A stretch of DNA of 64,000 nucleotides from Petrosia ficiformis (GCA_947044365.1 OX345646.1:4759327-4823326), one strand, 5' to 3'; counted from the stretch's first letter, positions 46,640-59,575 are shown. The notes: generated from the letters alone by a model not told the origin. Translations and numbers: made by a program.

Positions 46640-47385
46640 TACACTAAAATCTGTTCACATTTATGATGACCTCAAAATTATGATGTGACTTTATATGTAC
46701 TGTTTAATATCATAAGGTTAATACATGATTATACTGTAACTCAATAACTTATATGTACTATAGTGTATAGTTTAATATCATAAGGTTAATACATGATTAT
46801 ACTGTAACTCAATAACTTATATGTACTATAGTGTATAGTTTAATATCATAAGGTTAATACATGATTATACTGTAACTCAATAACTTATATGTACTATAGT
46901 GTATAGTTTAATATCATAAGGTTAATACATGATTATACTGTAACTTAATAACTTATATGTACTATAGTGTATAGTTTAATATCATAAGGTTAATACATGA
47001 TTATACTGTAACTTAATAACTTATATGTACTATAGTGTATAGTTTAATGTCATAAGGTTAATACATGATTATACTGTAACTCAATAACTTATATGTACTA
47101 TAGTGTATAGTTTAATATCATAAGGTTAATATCATAAGATTAATATATGATTATACTGTAACTCAATAACTTATATGTACTATAGTGTATAGTTTAATAT
47201 CATAAGGTTAATATCATAAGATTAATATATGATTATACTGTAACTCAATAATGAAGCAATGGATTGAAATTTGACATACACAAAAAATGAACAGAAAGAA
47301 TAATTATATGAAATGGTAAAGGTGCTCCAAAAAGTTATGAACATTTTTCCAAGGTCATGGTGAACGTGAATGACCTTTAGTATTG
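46640..47385 (+). repeat. Family H element expanded to about eight 68-bp units
   Basis: Left flank ACTAAAATCTGTTCACATTT, right flank GTCATGGTGAACGTGAATGA; between them lie about eight units with a local GGTTAATATCATAAGATTAA insertion in the last two. Direct evidence that the 68-bp array sits inside a TIR-bounded element. Confidence 0.9.
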
Positions 47386-47489
47386 TATGCATTTATAAAA
47401 ACAAGTTACTAAACATCGTGTATAGATAGTGTTGTATGAGTTGCGGTTCAGTACCGATATATGCCATGCTTTTAAGAGTATCTATATAA

Positions 47490-47790
47490 ACTAGTATTGT
47501 TTTAGTTAACTATAACTATATCTAAAACCCCTTTTAGTAAGGCATTGTGACTTTTAGTTAACTAAACTATAACTAAATTACAAGTCTATTGTAATAACTA
47601 TAACTAACTAAAATAAAAATTGACCAATAATGGACACTCTTAGTTAACTAAAACTAAAACCCTTTTAGTAAGCCCAATATTATTTTAGTACATTAACTAT
47701 AACTATCACTAAAATTTTGATAAACTAGTCATACTATAACTATATATAACTAAAAGTTGTTATTATTGTTATACTAAAACAACAATAATG
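47490..47790. mobile_element. Family C repeat, near complete
   Basis: AACTAGTATTGTTTTAGTTA at one end and TACTAAAACAACAATAATG at the other form inverted ends; the interior has GCATTGTGACTTTTAGTTAA and TAGTAAGCCCAATATTATT. Confidence 0.75.
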
Positions 47791-47923
47791 TAAACAAATA
47801 TAGGTCATTCACATTCACCATGACCTCAGAAAAATGTTCATAACTTTAGTTTGGAATGACCAACAATTTTTTTACCTCAACCACTTTCATATAATCATCC
47901 TTCCCATTCTTTTTTTTTTACAG

Positions 47924-48061
47924 CAAGCCACTGTATGTCGGCAGCAATATTCTGTAATTTACAACCTTGATGGAGCACTTCAGCACAATCGCAAAACTGT
48001 ATGTCAAGACTGGAGTTGTACTTCTACAGATCCCAGTATGCATAGACAGCGAAGTACACAA
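47924..48061 (+). CDS. Orphan exon candidate, 46 codons
   Basis: 138 bp between a strong TTTTTTTTTACAG acceptor and an ACACAA/GTAAGC donor, open in phase 0: QATVCRQQYSVIYNLDGAL, QHNRKTVCQDWSCTSTD and PSMHRQRSTQ. The polypyrimidine tract is the truncated end of a family H repeat (TCATTCACATTCACCATGAC at 47805). The complementary strand is also open in one frame with a weaker splice pair, so strand is not certain. No neighbouring exon or known domain was identified. Confidence 0.35.
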
Positions 48062-48069
48062 GTAAGCTA

Positions 48070-48250
48070 AGATATCCCACTAGATTGCAGCCCAAATTTA
48101 TGTCACATGCAACAACATCTCGGCTACAAACATTCTGAGACCCCAGAAGCAATGTCTGATTGCATGAATTTTAAACATTTCTGGGGGAGCATAGGGGGAG
48201 CATAACCCCGAGATCAATGTGCTTCACGTGATTGATTCTTGCTACTCCTT
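48070..48250 (+). mobile_element. Single diverged family E copy
   Basis: ATGCAACAACATCTCGGCTA, ACCCCAGAAGCAATGTCTGA, TTGCATGAATTTTAAACATT and CAATGTGCTTCACG align with the 94-bp unit at 28010. Confidence 0.65.
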
Positions 48251-48547
48251 AACAAAATACCTTGTTTGAAACCCTGATTGGGATCTGTGGAAGTGTACAT
48301 GTAACTCCAGTATTAGGAGACAATGTACTGAAGATCTGTGGAAGTGTAACTGCAGTAGTAGGAGACATGTTCTGAAATATGCTGAAGCTCTCATTCAAAG
48401 GGTATACATAACAGAATACATGAAAATGAGTTTGTATAATTTTAAGGTTTTGTTTTTCTAACTAAAAGAAAATGGGTTTCCCTAAGTGGTGGGGATTTTA
48501 GTAATTAGTAATACAACTACAATTTGTATGGTAAAGAATAAAGTTAC

Positions 48548-48710
48548 AGTATACATGTATGTCAATAAAATGTCACCATACAGTAACAGTAATTATCTTA
48601 GTACTACTGTCAGTATAGTATAGTAATTACTGTCTCACTACTGTGGTGTTCAATTGACAATTACACCAATTACTGTCAAAACTACTTTTGAACTACTGTT
48701 GTGTGCAGCT
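48548..48710 (+). mobile_element. Family B MITE, 3'-truncated
   Basis: ACAGTATACATGTATGTCAA and the standard interior; the right TIR is missing after TTTTGAACTACTGTTGTGTG. Confidence 0.78.
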
Positions 48711-48754
48711 AGGAGCTAGAATCAATGATCTGGAGATTTAAGACAAAGATTAAA

Positions 48755-49075
48755 CTATATAAGTTATTGAGTTACAGTATAATCATGTATTAACCTTATG
48801 ATATTAAACTATACACTATAGTACATATAAGTTATTGAGTTACAGTATAATCATGTATTAACCTTATGATATTAAACTATACACTATAGTACATATAAGT
48901 TATTGAGTTACAGTATAATCATGTATTAACCTTATGATATTAAACTATACACTATAGTACATATAAGTTATTGAGTTACAGTATAATCCTTATGATATTA
49001 AACTATACACTATAGTACATATAAGTTATTGAGTTACAGTATAATCATGTATTAACCTTATGATATTAAACTATC
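48755..49075 (-). repeat. 68-bp tandem array (family H core), about 4.7 copies
   Basis: Reverse units as at 25490, one unit shortened (CAGTATAATCCTTATGATAT), the same deletion type as in the array at 26030. Confidence 0.92.
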
Positions 49076-49594
49076 ATTGTGAATGTCAGCACACTTTAAT
49101 ACAATGCCCAGTTCTTATTAAAAGTGTTGTTTTTTGGGACAATAGATGTAATTAAAGATTTGTAACTTAATCCATATTACAATATAATAACAAACCTTCT
49201 CCTCTTTATATTACATATTGAAACATTTTGGGGCTACTATAGAGGATGGGCAGTACTGGTTTGAAAAGCTTTCTGTGTGAATATTATGATATATCAGTGG
49301 TCAGAGGGCTAACAGCTTGCTCCAAACTGAAAGTTAATTAGTAAGAGAATGGTTAGGTTTTTAAGTGTTAAACAAACAAAGAGTCCCACATCCCGTTTTG
49401 TTTTTACAATCAATTCGTATATCGTCATGTTTTTAATTCGATAAGGTATCTCGTTTGGTCTCGAAAGTGTTTTTCAGGACTTCTAAAAACGTTCAGTTTC
49501 AAAAATACAATATTTGGTTAATAATACATGTATATTATCTATCAATGAAACACTAAACTGTTTACTAATCTCTTCATCTGATCCGATATGTACA
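49076..49594. other. Unassigned spacer
   Basis: AT-rich unique-looking sequence; no exon, inverted repeat or RNA gene recognised. Confidence 0.5.
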
Positions 49595-49945
49595 TTATGT
49601 ATGCGTACAGTATGTATGTGTATGTGCGTGTGTGTGTGTGTGTGTGTGTTGACAGCTTTTAGCTATACATACAGTATATATACATGTATATAGTTATAGT
49701 ATGAATGTGGATAGTATGTGGACAGTATGTACATGTATGTGTATGTGCGTGTGTGTGTGTGTTGACAGCTTTTAGCTATATATTGTACATACAGTATATA
49801 TACATGTATATAGTTATAGTATGTATGTGGATAGTATGTATGTGTACATTGTATGTGCATGTGTGTGTGTGTGTGTGTGTGTGGACAGCTTTGAGCTATA
49901 CATACAGTATACATGTACATGTACATGTATATAGTTATAGTATGC
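49595..49945 (+). repeat. About 125-bp tandem repeat with (GT)n core, three copies
   Basis: GACAGCTTTTAGCTATACAT, ACAGTATATATACATGTATA and TAGTTATAGTATG followed by a GT run, at about 49650, 49766 and 49886. Confidence 0.88.
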
Positions 49946-49974
49946 CTAGTACATGTACATATCTCAAACCTTTA

Positions 49975-50190
49975 AGTTAATTAACAAAACATTAATTATA
50001 TTAGGCTTACTAAAATGGTTTTGGTTTTAGTTAACTAACTAAAAGTGCCCATTATTGGCTAATTTTCATTTTAGTTAGTTATAGTTATTACAGTAGACTT
50101 GTAATTTAGTTATAGTTTAGTTAACTAAAAGTCGCAATACCTTACTAAAAAGGGTTTTAGTTATAGTTAAATAAAACAATACTTGTGTAT
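49975..50190. mobile_element. Family C repeat
   Basis: ATTAGGCTTACTAAAATGGT to AAAAAGGGTTTTAGTTATAG; standard interior. Confidence 0.72.
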
Positions 50191-50346
50191 GTGTGTGTGT
50201 GTACATACAGTGTATATACACATATATGTACATACCTCATTACTGGGTATTACATGATAACTGAGTGATATTCTTTTGTCATTGTCGATTGCCAGAGAAT
50301 AAAAACTGTGTATATTACACACCTTGGATAATTCAACATGACAATT

Positions 50347-50438
50347 ATGTGGAGAGAGAGACGAAGAATTGTGCTATGAGAGAGAGAGAGACAGAGAGAG
50401 AGACAGAGAGACAGAGAGAGACAGAGACAGAGAAAGAC

Positions 50439-50469
<31 letters not shown>

Positions 50470-50524
50470 GAGAGAGACAGAGAGAGACAGAGACAGACAG
50501 TGACAGAGATAGAGAGACAGAGAC

Positions 50525-50557
<33 letters not shown>

Positions 50558-50578
50558 TAGACAGAGAGACAGAGAGAA
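50347..50578. repeat. (GA)n/(GACA)n microsatellite
   Basis: About 230 bp of AGAGAG/ACAGAGAG; generates Glu/Arg or Ser/Leu open frames that are artefacts. Confidence 0.97.
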
Positions 50579-50869
50579 ATCTGAATCCACTTAGTAATCA
50601 TATAGCCCAGAGAAGATTTAAAAGTTGTTGTAGTTATATGTTATGTAAACTAACAACCATTAGTACACAAATTACTGGAGTGGGTTGAGTACTGGAGAGG
50701 TTTATGGTTATTAATAGTCTTCATGTAATGGAACACTTTCATGACTCCAGTAAATGCATTTGGGTCAAAATATGCACATATATACATGTATACATTGGCT
50801 AATTGTGTTATTAGTTGTTCACATTCATTGGACCTCAAAATCAAACCAAGTTGCTTATAGTTCAATACA

Positions 50870-51540
50870 GTAGAGCTATATGACCAGGGCTATATGTATA
50901 CATGTACAATACATGTATACATATGCATTATACATGTAGTAGTACATACATGTACAATACAATATTTATCAGTGTTTTGATAAGCTTGGACACCTACATC
51001 AGGGTCTTCCCCAGGAATAAAAAGTAGGGTTGTTTCAGGTAGATATTACAAAATGATATTATAATGTATAGTATATGTTAATAAACATACAATAACAGTA
51101 ACTACTCTCTTCCACACTACACCAGTTCAACATTAGTAATTGGTGTACTTGTCAATTGAACACCATGATGATGTAACAAATCTAGAGTGGTGTTCAATTG
51201 ACAAGTACAGTATACATATATGTCAATAAAATGCCACCATACAGTAATAGTAATTATCTTAGTTCTACTGTCAGTATAGTATAGTAATTACTGTCTCACT
51301 ACTGTGGTGTTCAATTGACAAGTACAGTATACATATATGTCAATAAAATGTCACCATACAGTAATAGTAATTATCTTAGTTCTACTGTCAGTATAGTATA
51401 GTAATTACTGTCTCACTACTGTGGTCAAGTCTACCAATTACTGTCAAAACTACTTTTGAACTACTGTAGAGTGGAAATGAAACTACTGAGTAATTACTGT
51501 ACTGTATGGTGACTTTTTATTGATATATACTGTACTTGTT
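50870..51540 (+). repeat. Duplicated composite block, copy 2, with one extra family B unit
   Basis: Matches 45070-45625 in order and orientation (TATGTATACATGTACAATAC, CTTGGACACCTACATCAGGG, GAACACCATGATGATGTAAC) but contains an additional internal family B unit (AGTACAGTATACATATATGT twice). Confidence 0.82.
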
Positions 51541-51659
51541 AATATTCGGTATTCAACTTCAGAAATTCTGGAGTGAGGGAACATGCTGTGGAAAGTGGAC
51601 TTTACTTAAGATTAGAAATTGTTGTGGATCATTCCTGATAATGCTTTTTCTGGGGTCAC

Positions 51660-51972
51660 ACATACACACATACATAGACACAGACACAGACACACACAGA
51701 CATAGACACAGACACACAGACGTATGCAGACACAGACACACACAGACATAGACAGACATAGACACAGACACACACAGACGTACGCAGACACAGACACACA
51801 CAGACATAGACAAACATAGACACAGACACACAGACACACACAGACGTACGCAGACACAGACACACACAGACATAGACAGACATAGACACAGACACACACA
51901 GACATAGACACAGACACACACAGACATACACAGACACACACAGACACACACAGACATACACAGACACACACA
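51660..51972. repeat. (ACAC/ACAG/ACATAG)n microsatellite with about 60-80-bp higher-order period
   Basis: CACAGACACACACAGACATA with recurring CAGACGTACGCAGACACAGA at about 51716, 51774 and 51840. Confidence 0.95.
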
Positions 51973-52500
51973 GAATCACACATGGTGTAAACAAATAAAT
52001 GGAGTATTTCATAGCCCAGAGAATTCCCAAAACTATACATACACATGTATAAGGTTTACATCATAAATACCACAAATACATGTACATATACATGTATGTA
52101 CACATGTACATGTATATAATTATATACATGTATATGTACATAAGCTACATTGTATATACATGTACATGTACACATTAGTAGTACACATCACATTGTTTTG
52201 AGATTTTCAAAACCTCAGCTTACATTTGAAATGTTAGTTTTCATAGAAACAGTTGGTACTATTATTATAGTTATAAATATGAACTTTCATTACACCCTAA
52301 ATGAGTTGTATAAAATACCACTGGCAGGGGGTAAGCCCTTCTCCATATTAACAACCCTAGGCTAGCATTAAGATAACTATAAAAAACCTTCTTGTGAGTT
52401 TTAGAACTACTGCAATGACTTAAATAGAAATTCAGCAATAAGGGGATACTTTTTTTTGGACTTCAGAGGCCATCCCTGTGATACATGTAGCTCTCCTTTA
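51973..52500. other. Unassigned spacer
   Basis: ACATGT-rich stretch at 52075-52170, then AT-rich sequence; nothing else recognised. Confidence 0.45.
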
Positions 52501-52504
52501 TGTT

Positions 52505-52740
52505 CAATCTGTGTAGGTACTAGTATTGTTTTAGTTAACTATAACTATAACTAAAACCCCTTTTAGTAAGGTATTGTGACTTTTAGTTAACTAAACTATA
52601 ACTAAATTACAAGTCCATTGTAATAACTATAATGGAAAATGGCCAATAACGGGCACTTTTACTATGGTTTTAGTAAGCCTAATATTATTTTAGCTAATAA
52701 ACTACATTGTATAACTAAAGTTAGAGAAACCATGCATACT
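52505..52740. mobile_element. Family C repeat
   Basis: TAGTATTGTTTTAGTTAACT, AGTAAGGTATTGTGACTTTT, CCAATAACGGGCACTTTTAC; 3' part shortened. Confidence 0.7.
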
Positions 52741-52900
52741 ATGTACATGAAAATTCATGTGTCTAGCATGCTAGCAACAGGCACAAACAAACACACAACA
52801 AACAAGCAGCCACAATGGCTTCATTAAACATTAGAGCAGTCACAATGGCTTCATTAAACATTAGAGCAGCCACAATGGCTTAGAAAAATAAAAGCAATCA
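52741..52900 (+). repeat. Family J sequence with three GCCACAATGGCTT units
   Basis: AAAATTCATGTGTCTAGCAT GCTAGCAA also occurs at 42755-42790. It is followed by three 30-bp units containing AGCCACAATGGCTTCATTAA. This is a short version of the minisatellite at 54520-55195. Confidence 0.75.
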
Positions 52901-53012
52901 TAGTGAGTAACAACATATACTTGAGGCAAACTATAGAGAGCAACAGGATGAGATCACCTTGTGGATACTATATTCACAAATGGAAGTATTCTGGTACGAG
53001 TGTTGTACATTA

Positions 53013-53113
53013 AATATAGTACGCGAAGTGGGGTTGATAAGCTCATACAACACAAGGCAGAGCCAAGTGCTGTGTGAAGCTTCAAAACCCCACCCACAGT
53101 GCTATATTTTCCA
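53013..53113. mobile_element. About 100-bp inverted-repeat element
   Basis: AAATATAGTACGCGAAGTGG at the left, with an imperfect inverse ending CCCACAGTGCTATATTT; GGGGTTGATAAGCT is mirrored by AGCTTCAAAACCCC. Confidence 0.6.
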
Positions 53114-53366
53114 GTACAGCACAAGCAAAACCAGTGCTTTAAATAGTATATATTAGTTTGAATTGATAGATGTTGCCAGCGATGGAGAAGAAGAATGAAG
53201 TACTTTTGTATTCTTTCACTAAACCTGAGATAAGTGTGTTGTTTTCTAGTGTTGTAAACAACATCCGGAGAATATAAAACCGGATGTGTTAAAATCTGTG
53301 CTATATTAGTCAGAAAATATAGAACTGTTGGTACCTTTGATGTTAGGCATTATAGTACGTGCTATC

Positions 53367-53590
53367 CGTGTTTATGATAAGCTCATATGGCACACCATTG
53401 ACTCAAAGAGCTTCTTATTTGGCACTGCACAGTTCTCTATTTAGGCCAATGGAGCAGTTAATTATGATTATATTGTCACTAAAAGCATTAACTCTTTGCT
53501 AATTAGCTCAAGATGTATTCCCAATGGTGCACACACTAACCATTGTTGAGCCAATTTGCCCCATGCTTCAAAATGTATCAAAAACTATGA
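53367..53590 (-). mobile_element. Family A MITE
   Basis: GTTTATGATAAGCTCATATG, AAGAGCTTCTTATTTGGCAC, TTGAGCCAATTTGCCCCATG, CAAAATGTATCAAAAACT. Confidence 0.82.
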
Positions 53591-53844
53591 GTGCTATACA
53601 CACAAACACATGTATATACATGTATATATAACATCTTTAGATTATAGACATATTGCAACACTTAGAGGAGAACTGTTAAAAGGTAATAGGAATGGATAAA
53701 CAACTTGACTATCATAATATTATTGGGTATCAGACACAAGAAAGTCTGCAATCATCACAAACAGTTATAAGGATACTCTTTCTTGTGTATTAAAGGTGTG
53801 TTTAAAGTTCTATAATTAGACATGACAGTTCACCAATGAATATA

Positions 53845-54180
53845 TTTACAAGTACAGTATATGTCAATAAAATGTCACCATACAGTAATAGTAATTATCT
53901 TATTTCTATTGTCAGTATAGTATAGTAATTACTGTCTCACTACTGTGGTGTTCAATTGACAAGTACAGTATATGTTAATAAAATGTCACCATACAGTAAC
54001 AGTAATTATCTTAGTTCTACTGTCAGTATAGTATAGTAATTACTGTCTCACTACTGTGGTGTTCAATTGACAAGTACACCAATTACTGTCAAAACTACTG
54101 TTGAACTACTGTAGTGTGGAAATGAAACTACTGAGTAATTACTGTACTGTATGGTGACTTGTTATTGACACACATGTATA
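53845..54180 (+). mobile_element. Family B MITE with two internal units
   Basis: ACAGTATATGTCAATAAAAT (53855) and ACAGTATATGTTAATAAAAT mark the two units; right TIR TATGGTGACTTGTTATTGAC. Confidence 0.87.
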
Positions 54181-54519
54181 CTGTAGGTCACATTTTCCAG
54201 CAGTTGGCTCAATATTTCCACACCACTGGCTATAGTTACTAAGTTCCCAATTAGAGGTGTCAATGAATATATTTATCTTAATTGATGTCAACTAGAACCC
54301 ATACTACTTAATTAGTTAAATTCAATATAATAATTATCTGGAAGTGGGCATGTGTTCTATGACTTCAAATCTTTAATATTCCATTAGAGTACACAGCAAT
54401 ACATAAGTACATGGAAAATCTTTTGCTCAGCAAGCTACCAACATACAACAGGACACATGGACATACACACACAATCACAAACCACAAAGACTTACAAAAT
54501 GCTACAGCAAATTTAAAAG

Positions 54520-55195
54520 CCACAATGGCTTAAAGGAACAACCACAATGGTTTATAGGAACAGCCACAATGACTTAGAAACAGCCACAATGGCTTATAGG
54601 AATAGCCACTATGGTTCAGAAACAAGAAATGGATTATAGGAACAGCCACAATGGCTTATAGGAACAGTCACATTGGCTTATAGGAACAGCCACAATGGCT
54701 TAGAAACAGCCACAATGGATTATAGCAACAGTCACAATGGATTATAGGAACAGCCACAATGGCTTAGGAACAGCCACAATGGCTTAAAAACAGCCACAAT
54801 GGCTTATAGGAACAGCCACAATGGCTTAAAAACAGCCACAATGGCTTAGGAACAGCCACAATGGCTTATAGAAACAAACAGCCACAATGGCTTAGAAACA
54901 GCCACAATGGGTTAAAAACAGCCACAATGGCTTATAGGAACAGCCACAATGGTTTAAAAATAGCCACAATGGCTTATAGAAACAAACAGCCACAATAGCT
55001 TAAAAACAGCCACAATGGCTTAAAAACAGCCACAATGGCTTATAGGAACAGCCACAATGACTTAGAAACAGCCACAATGGCTTATAGGAACAGCCACAAT
55101 GGCTTATGGGAACAGCCACAATGGCTTATAGGAATAGCCACAATGGCTTAGAAACAGCCACAATGGCTTATAGGAACAGCCACAATGGCTTAGAA
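54520..55195 (+). repeat. GCCACAATGGCTTA minisatellite, about 35 copies
   Basis: Two alternating unit lengths: AACAGCCACAATGGCTTAGA / AAA (17-18 bp) and GGAACAGCCACAATGGCTTA TA (22 bp). The core GCCACAATGGC contains an inverted GCCA...TGGC. Confidence 0.95.
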
Positions 55196-55254
55196 AGGAA
55201 TGAAACATGTACGTACATACTCTAGTGATGTGAAAATAAACTGCCAGACATGAC

Positions 55255-55645
55255 CTACATGTACATGTACATGTATCTGCTCCCCATATACATGTAAAGT
55301 ATAAGTACATACTACATATACATGTACGTGTACATGTATCTTGCCCATATACATGTACATATACATGTATAATGCTCTGTTCCTATACATGTACATGTAT
55401 CTTGCCCATATACATGTTCGTGTACATGTATCTTGCTCTGTTCCTATATACATGTACATGTAGATGTATCTTGGCCATATACATGTTCATGTACATGTAT
55501 CTTGCTCATATATACATGTTCATGTACATGTATCTTGGCCATATACATGTTCATGTACATGTATCTTGCTCTGTTCCTACATACATGTACATGTATCTTG
55601 CCCATATATACATGTACATGTCATGTATCTTGCCTATCATATGTA
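55255..55645 (+). repeat. About 40-50-bp tandem repeat, ATGTACATGTATCTTGCCC
   Basis: Eight or so units of CATATACATGTTCATGTACA TGTATCTTGC, some with CTCTGTTCCTA. Open frames with Met-Tyr-Leu-Cys content are artefacts. Confidence 0.9.
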
Positions 55646-55659
55646 CATGTACATGTGGC

Positions 55660-56019
55660 TAAGTCATCATTTTTTTTGCTATGTACATGTAAGTAGCCTT
55701 AGGCTGCTTTATTTCTTCAGTAATAGATATTTAGACTCTACTAGACTCAGGGGATATCTGGAATACAGTTAGCCATTAGCACCCCAAGGGGGCTCTGCTC
55801 TTGGATACCCCCATCAGCAATTAGTTCTTTCTAAAAGATTGCACTGAGTATCCATGGCCTACCCTATAGAGGCTCTGGGAATTGGATATTTACTGTATGC
55901 TATTATTTACTCATGTACATGTATCTAAGAAGAGATACCATTATACATTTCTTAGACAACAAACTTTTGTGTTTTGCATTCCAAAATTACGAAACAGCAA
56001 TCACATTTAATTAAAGGTA
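55660..56019. other. Unassigned spacer
   Basis: Slightly higher GC with CACCCCAAGGGGGCTCTG and GGCCTACCCTATAGAGGCTC; no gene recognised. Confidence 0.4.
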
Positions 56020-56779
56020 CAAGTACAGTATATGTTAATAAAATGTCACCATACAGTAATAGTAATTATCTCAGTTCTACTGTCAGTATAGTATAGTAAT
56101 TACTGTCTCACTACTGTGGTGTTCAATTGACAAGTACAGTATACATGTATGTTAATAAAATGTCACCATACAGTAACAGTAATTATCTTAGTTCTACTGT
56201 CAGTATAGTATAGTAATTACTGTCTCACTACTGTGGTGTTCAATTGACAAGTACATGTATACCAATTACTATCAAAACTACTGTTGAACAACTGTAGTGT
56301 GGAAATGAAACTACTGAGTAATTACTATTACTGTATGGTGACTTTTTATTGACATATACTGTACTTGTACATGTAGATACAAGTGTAACAAAAACATGTT
56401 CCAAATTTCAGAGTTGTACTGATTATTAGAGCTGAGAAAATGTACCTCAGTATAACACACTGATTTTACTTCACTATACACATGTACACATACATGTAGC
56501 AGAGATAATACCACAGGAATGTATATTTAACGCGTTTATGTATACGCATGGTATTATACTGTGACCACAGAATGAATATCGTGAATAAATTACGAATATA
56601 ATTAACGGGTAATTGTATGGTTTCTCGCGTTCGTCGTACCGCCGCCTTAATGGCACTCTAGCAAACAAACAGTAATGTGTGAATACCAGGCAAGCGGTCA
56701 GGTCATTGGTACTTATATCTAAGTACAGTAATTAGACATATAAGAGTTGTACTTAAATGTAAGTCCTTCCTCAATAATA

Positions 56780-57240
56780 CAAAGTACTTCCACTCAAGTC
56801 CTTAGTTGAGTACTTGTACTTACATGTAAATACAACAAGTACACATGTATGAGTACTTGTACTGTATATAGTACATGTACTTGTACTCAAGTCCTTAGTT
56901 GAGTACTTGTACTTACATGTAAATACAACAAGTACACATGTATGAGTACTTGTACTGTATATAGTACATGTACTTGTACTCAAGTCCTTAGTTGAGTACT
57001 TGTACTTACATGTAAATACAATAAGTACACATGTATGAGTACTTGTACTGTATATAGTACATGTACTTGTACTCAAATCCTTAGTTGAGTACTTGTACTT
57101 ACATGTAAATACAATAAGTACACATGTATGAGTACTTGTACTGTATATAGTACATGTACTTGTACTCAAGTCCTTAGTTGAGTACTTGTACTTACATGTA
57201 AATACAGTAAGTACACATATATGATGAGTACATGTACTTG
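56780..57240 (-). repeat. 93-bp tandem repeat, about five copies
   Basis: Unit with TACTCAAGTCCTTAGTTGAG, TACTTGTACTTACATGTAAA and TACAATAAGTACACATGTAT. 93 is a multiple of 3, giving a repeated 31-residue frame on the minus strand without other gene evidence. Other macro-repeat copies have only one or two such units. Confidence 0.93.
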
Positions 57241-57749
57241 TACTTAAGTCCTTTCCTCATTAATACATGTACTTGTACTTGTACTTGTACTTACATGTAA
57301 GTCCTAAGTTGAGAGGCTATTCAGAATTGCTGGAATAATTTTCATCCCTGACTAAGTAATGGTAGATATAATCAGTTGATCAGATGTACAGTATATGTCA
57401 ATAAAATGTCCCCATATAGTAACTGTCAGTAAAGTATAGTAATTACTGTCTCACTACTGTGGTGTTCAATTGACTAGTACACCAATTACTGTCAAAACTA
57501 ATGTGAGTATGCGTTGTATATGTAGTTAAGGAAGTTGTCTCATTCTGGGAGGCTCAGTCAATTAATGGGTGCGGCATGTAAAAGAATGCATGCTCGAGCT
57601 ACAGTACATGTCATGTTCTGTTCCCCATCATATGTACATGTACAAGTACATGTATCCAGGAAGAGATATTATTAAACATTTCTTAAATAACAAACTTTGT
57701 GTTTTGCATTTCACAATTACGAAACAGCAATCACATTTAATTAAAGGTA

Positions 57750-58310
57750 CAAGTACAGTATATGTCAATAAAATGTCACCATACAGTAATAGTAATTATC
57801 TTAGTTCTACTGTCAGTATAGTATAGTAATTACTGTCTCACTACTGTGGTGTTCAATTGACAAGTACAGTATATGTCAATAAAATGTCACCATACAGTAA
57901 CAGTAATTATCTTAGTTCTACTGTCAGTATAGTATAGTAATTACTGTCTCACTACTGTGGTGTTCAATTGACAAGTACAGTATATGTTAATAAAATGTCA
58001 CCATACAGTAACAGTAATTATCTTAGTTCTACTGTCAGTATAGTGTAGTAATTACTGTCTCACTACTGTGGTGTTCAATTAACGAGTACAGTATATGTTA
58101 ATAAAGTGTCACCATACAGTAACAGTAATTATCTTAGTTCTACTGTCAGTATAGTATAGTAATTACTGTCTCGCTACTGTGGTGTTCAATTGACAAGTAT
58201 ACCAATTACTATCAAAACTACTGTTGAACTACTGTAGTGTGGAAATGAAACTACTGAGTAATTACTATTACTGTATGGTGACTTTTTATTGACATATACT
58301 GTACTTGTAC
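57750..58310 (+). mobile_element. Family B element expanded to four internal units
   Basis: Units start at ACAGTATATGTCAATAAAAT (57756), again near 57866, 57977 and 58088 (111-bp spacing), then the single right terminus GACTTTTTATTGACATATAC. Confidence 0.92.
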
Positions 58311-59480
58311 ATGTAGATACAAGTGTAACAAAAACATGTTCAAAATTTCAGAGTTGTACTGATTATTAGAGCTGAGAAAATGTACCTCAGTATAACACAC
58401 TGATTTTACTTCACTATACACATGTACACATATATGTACATGTAGCAGAGATAATACCACAGGAATGTATATTTAACGTGTTTATGTATACGCATGGTAT
58501 TATACTGTGACCACAGAATGAATATCGTGAATAAATTACGAATATAATTAACGGGTAATTGTATGGTTTCTCGTTTCCCTCGTACCGCCACCTTAATGGC
58601 ACTCAAGCATACAAACAGTAAACTTTATAATGTGTATGAATATCAGGCATGCGGTCAAGTACATTAGTACTTATATCTAAGTACAGTAAGTAGACATCTA
58701 AGAGTAGTACTTAAATGTAAGTCCTTTCCTCATTAATACAAAGTGTACATGTACTCAAGTCCTTAGTTGAGTACTTGTACTTACATGTAGATACAATAAG
58801 TACACATGAATGAGTACTTGTACTGTATATAGTACATGTACTTGTACTTAAGTCATTACTTGTTGAGTACCTGTACATGTACTTGTACTTGTACCTGTTG
58901 AGTACTTGTACATGTACTTGTACTTATATTTACATGTAAGTCCTTAATTGAGAGGCTGTTCAACATTACTGGAAACATTTTCATCACTGACTAAGTACAG
59001 ATGTTCAGATGTACATACACCTACATGTATATGTATATCATGTATCACAATATAATCAAACATTTGACATGACAGTTACAAACAGCACCAACATGCAAGT
59101 ACCAAGTACTAATGCTATACCTTCAGTACTTCTCAGCTAGAACCATTTGTACTCGTACTTAATTACATTTCACTATTAGAACGTGTACTTGTACTAACAT
59201 TTTTATGGCCCACAGGGCAATCCCTATATTTGCTTTCCCTGAGGTTTAATGTATGTATATATAGTGTATAGACATACATGTATATATATATAATATATGC
59301 TTATGTCATTAATGTGAATATGCGTTGTATACATAGTTAAGGAAGTTGTGTCGTTCCGGGAGGCTCAGTCAATTAATGGGTGTGGCATGTAAAAGAATTC
59401 GTGCTGGAGCTACAGTACAAATATTATGCAAGAATCTTTAAAAAGTAAGTATAAGTTGTTGAGATTCAGACATGAGGAAG

Positions 59481-59575
59481 TTATCGTTTAGAACCTTGAA
59501 GAAGTACTTCAGTTTCTGTGCACTTACACTGGAGTTTCAGGCCCCAGTGTTTGAGTACACAAAAAGAAGACACCA
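59481..59575 (-). CDS. Possible terminal exon, 31 codons
   Basis: After a TGGTGATGCAG acceptor the minus strand reads VSSFCVLKHWGLKLQCKCTE then TEVLLQGSKR and TAA (59483-59481). It looks coding, but an internal GTAAGT and the opposite strand's open frame (MRKLSFRTLKKYFSF start at 59472) make this ambiguous. In the next macro-repeat copy (about 61225-61265) the same sequence is mostly deleted. Not recognised. Confidence 0.2.

Noticed and set aside
50265..50601. Glu/Arg-rich and Ser/Leu-rich frames
   Set aside because: (GA)n microsatellite artefacts.
50650..50865. 71-codon minus-strand frame containing FDPNAFTGVMKVFHYM
   Set aside because: Both strands are open, no domain or splice pair is convincing.
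51559..51649. Minus-strand terminal exon reading SIIRNDPQQFLILSKVHF
   Set aside because: Looks somewhat coding and has a CCCAG before it, but is only 29 codons next to a microsatellite with no partner exon.
53183..53290. Small frame beginning MEKKNEVLLYSFTKPE
   Set aside because: 34 codons without splice sites, conservation or context.
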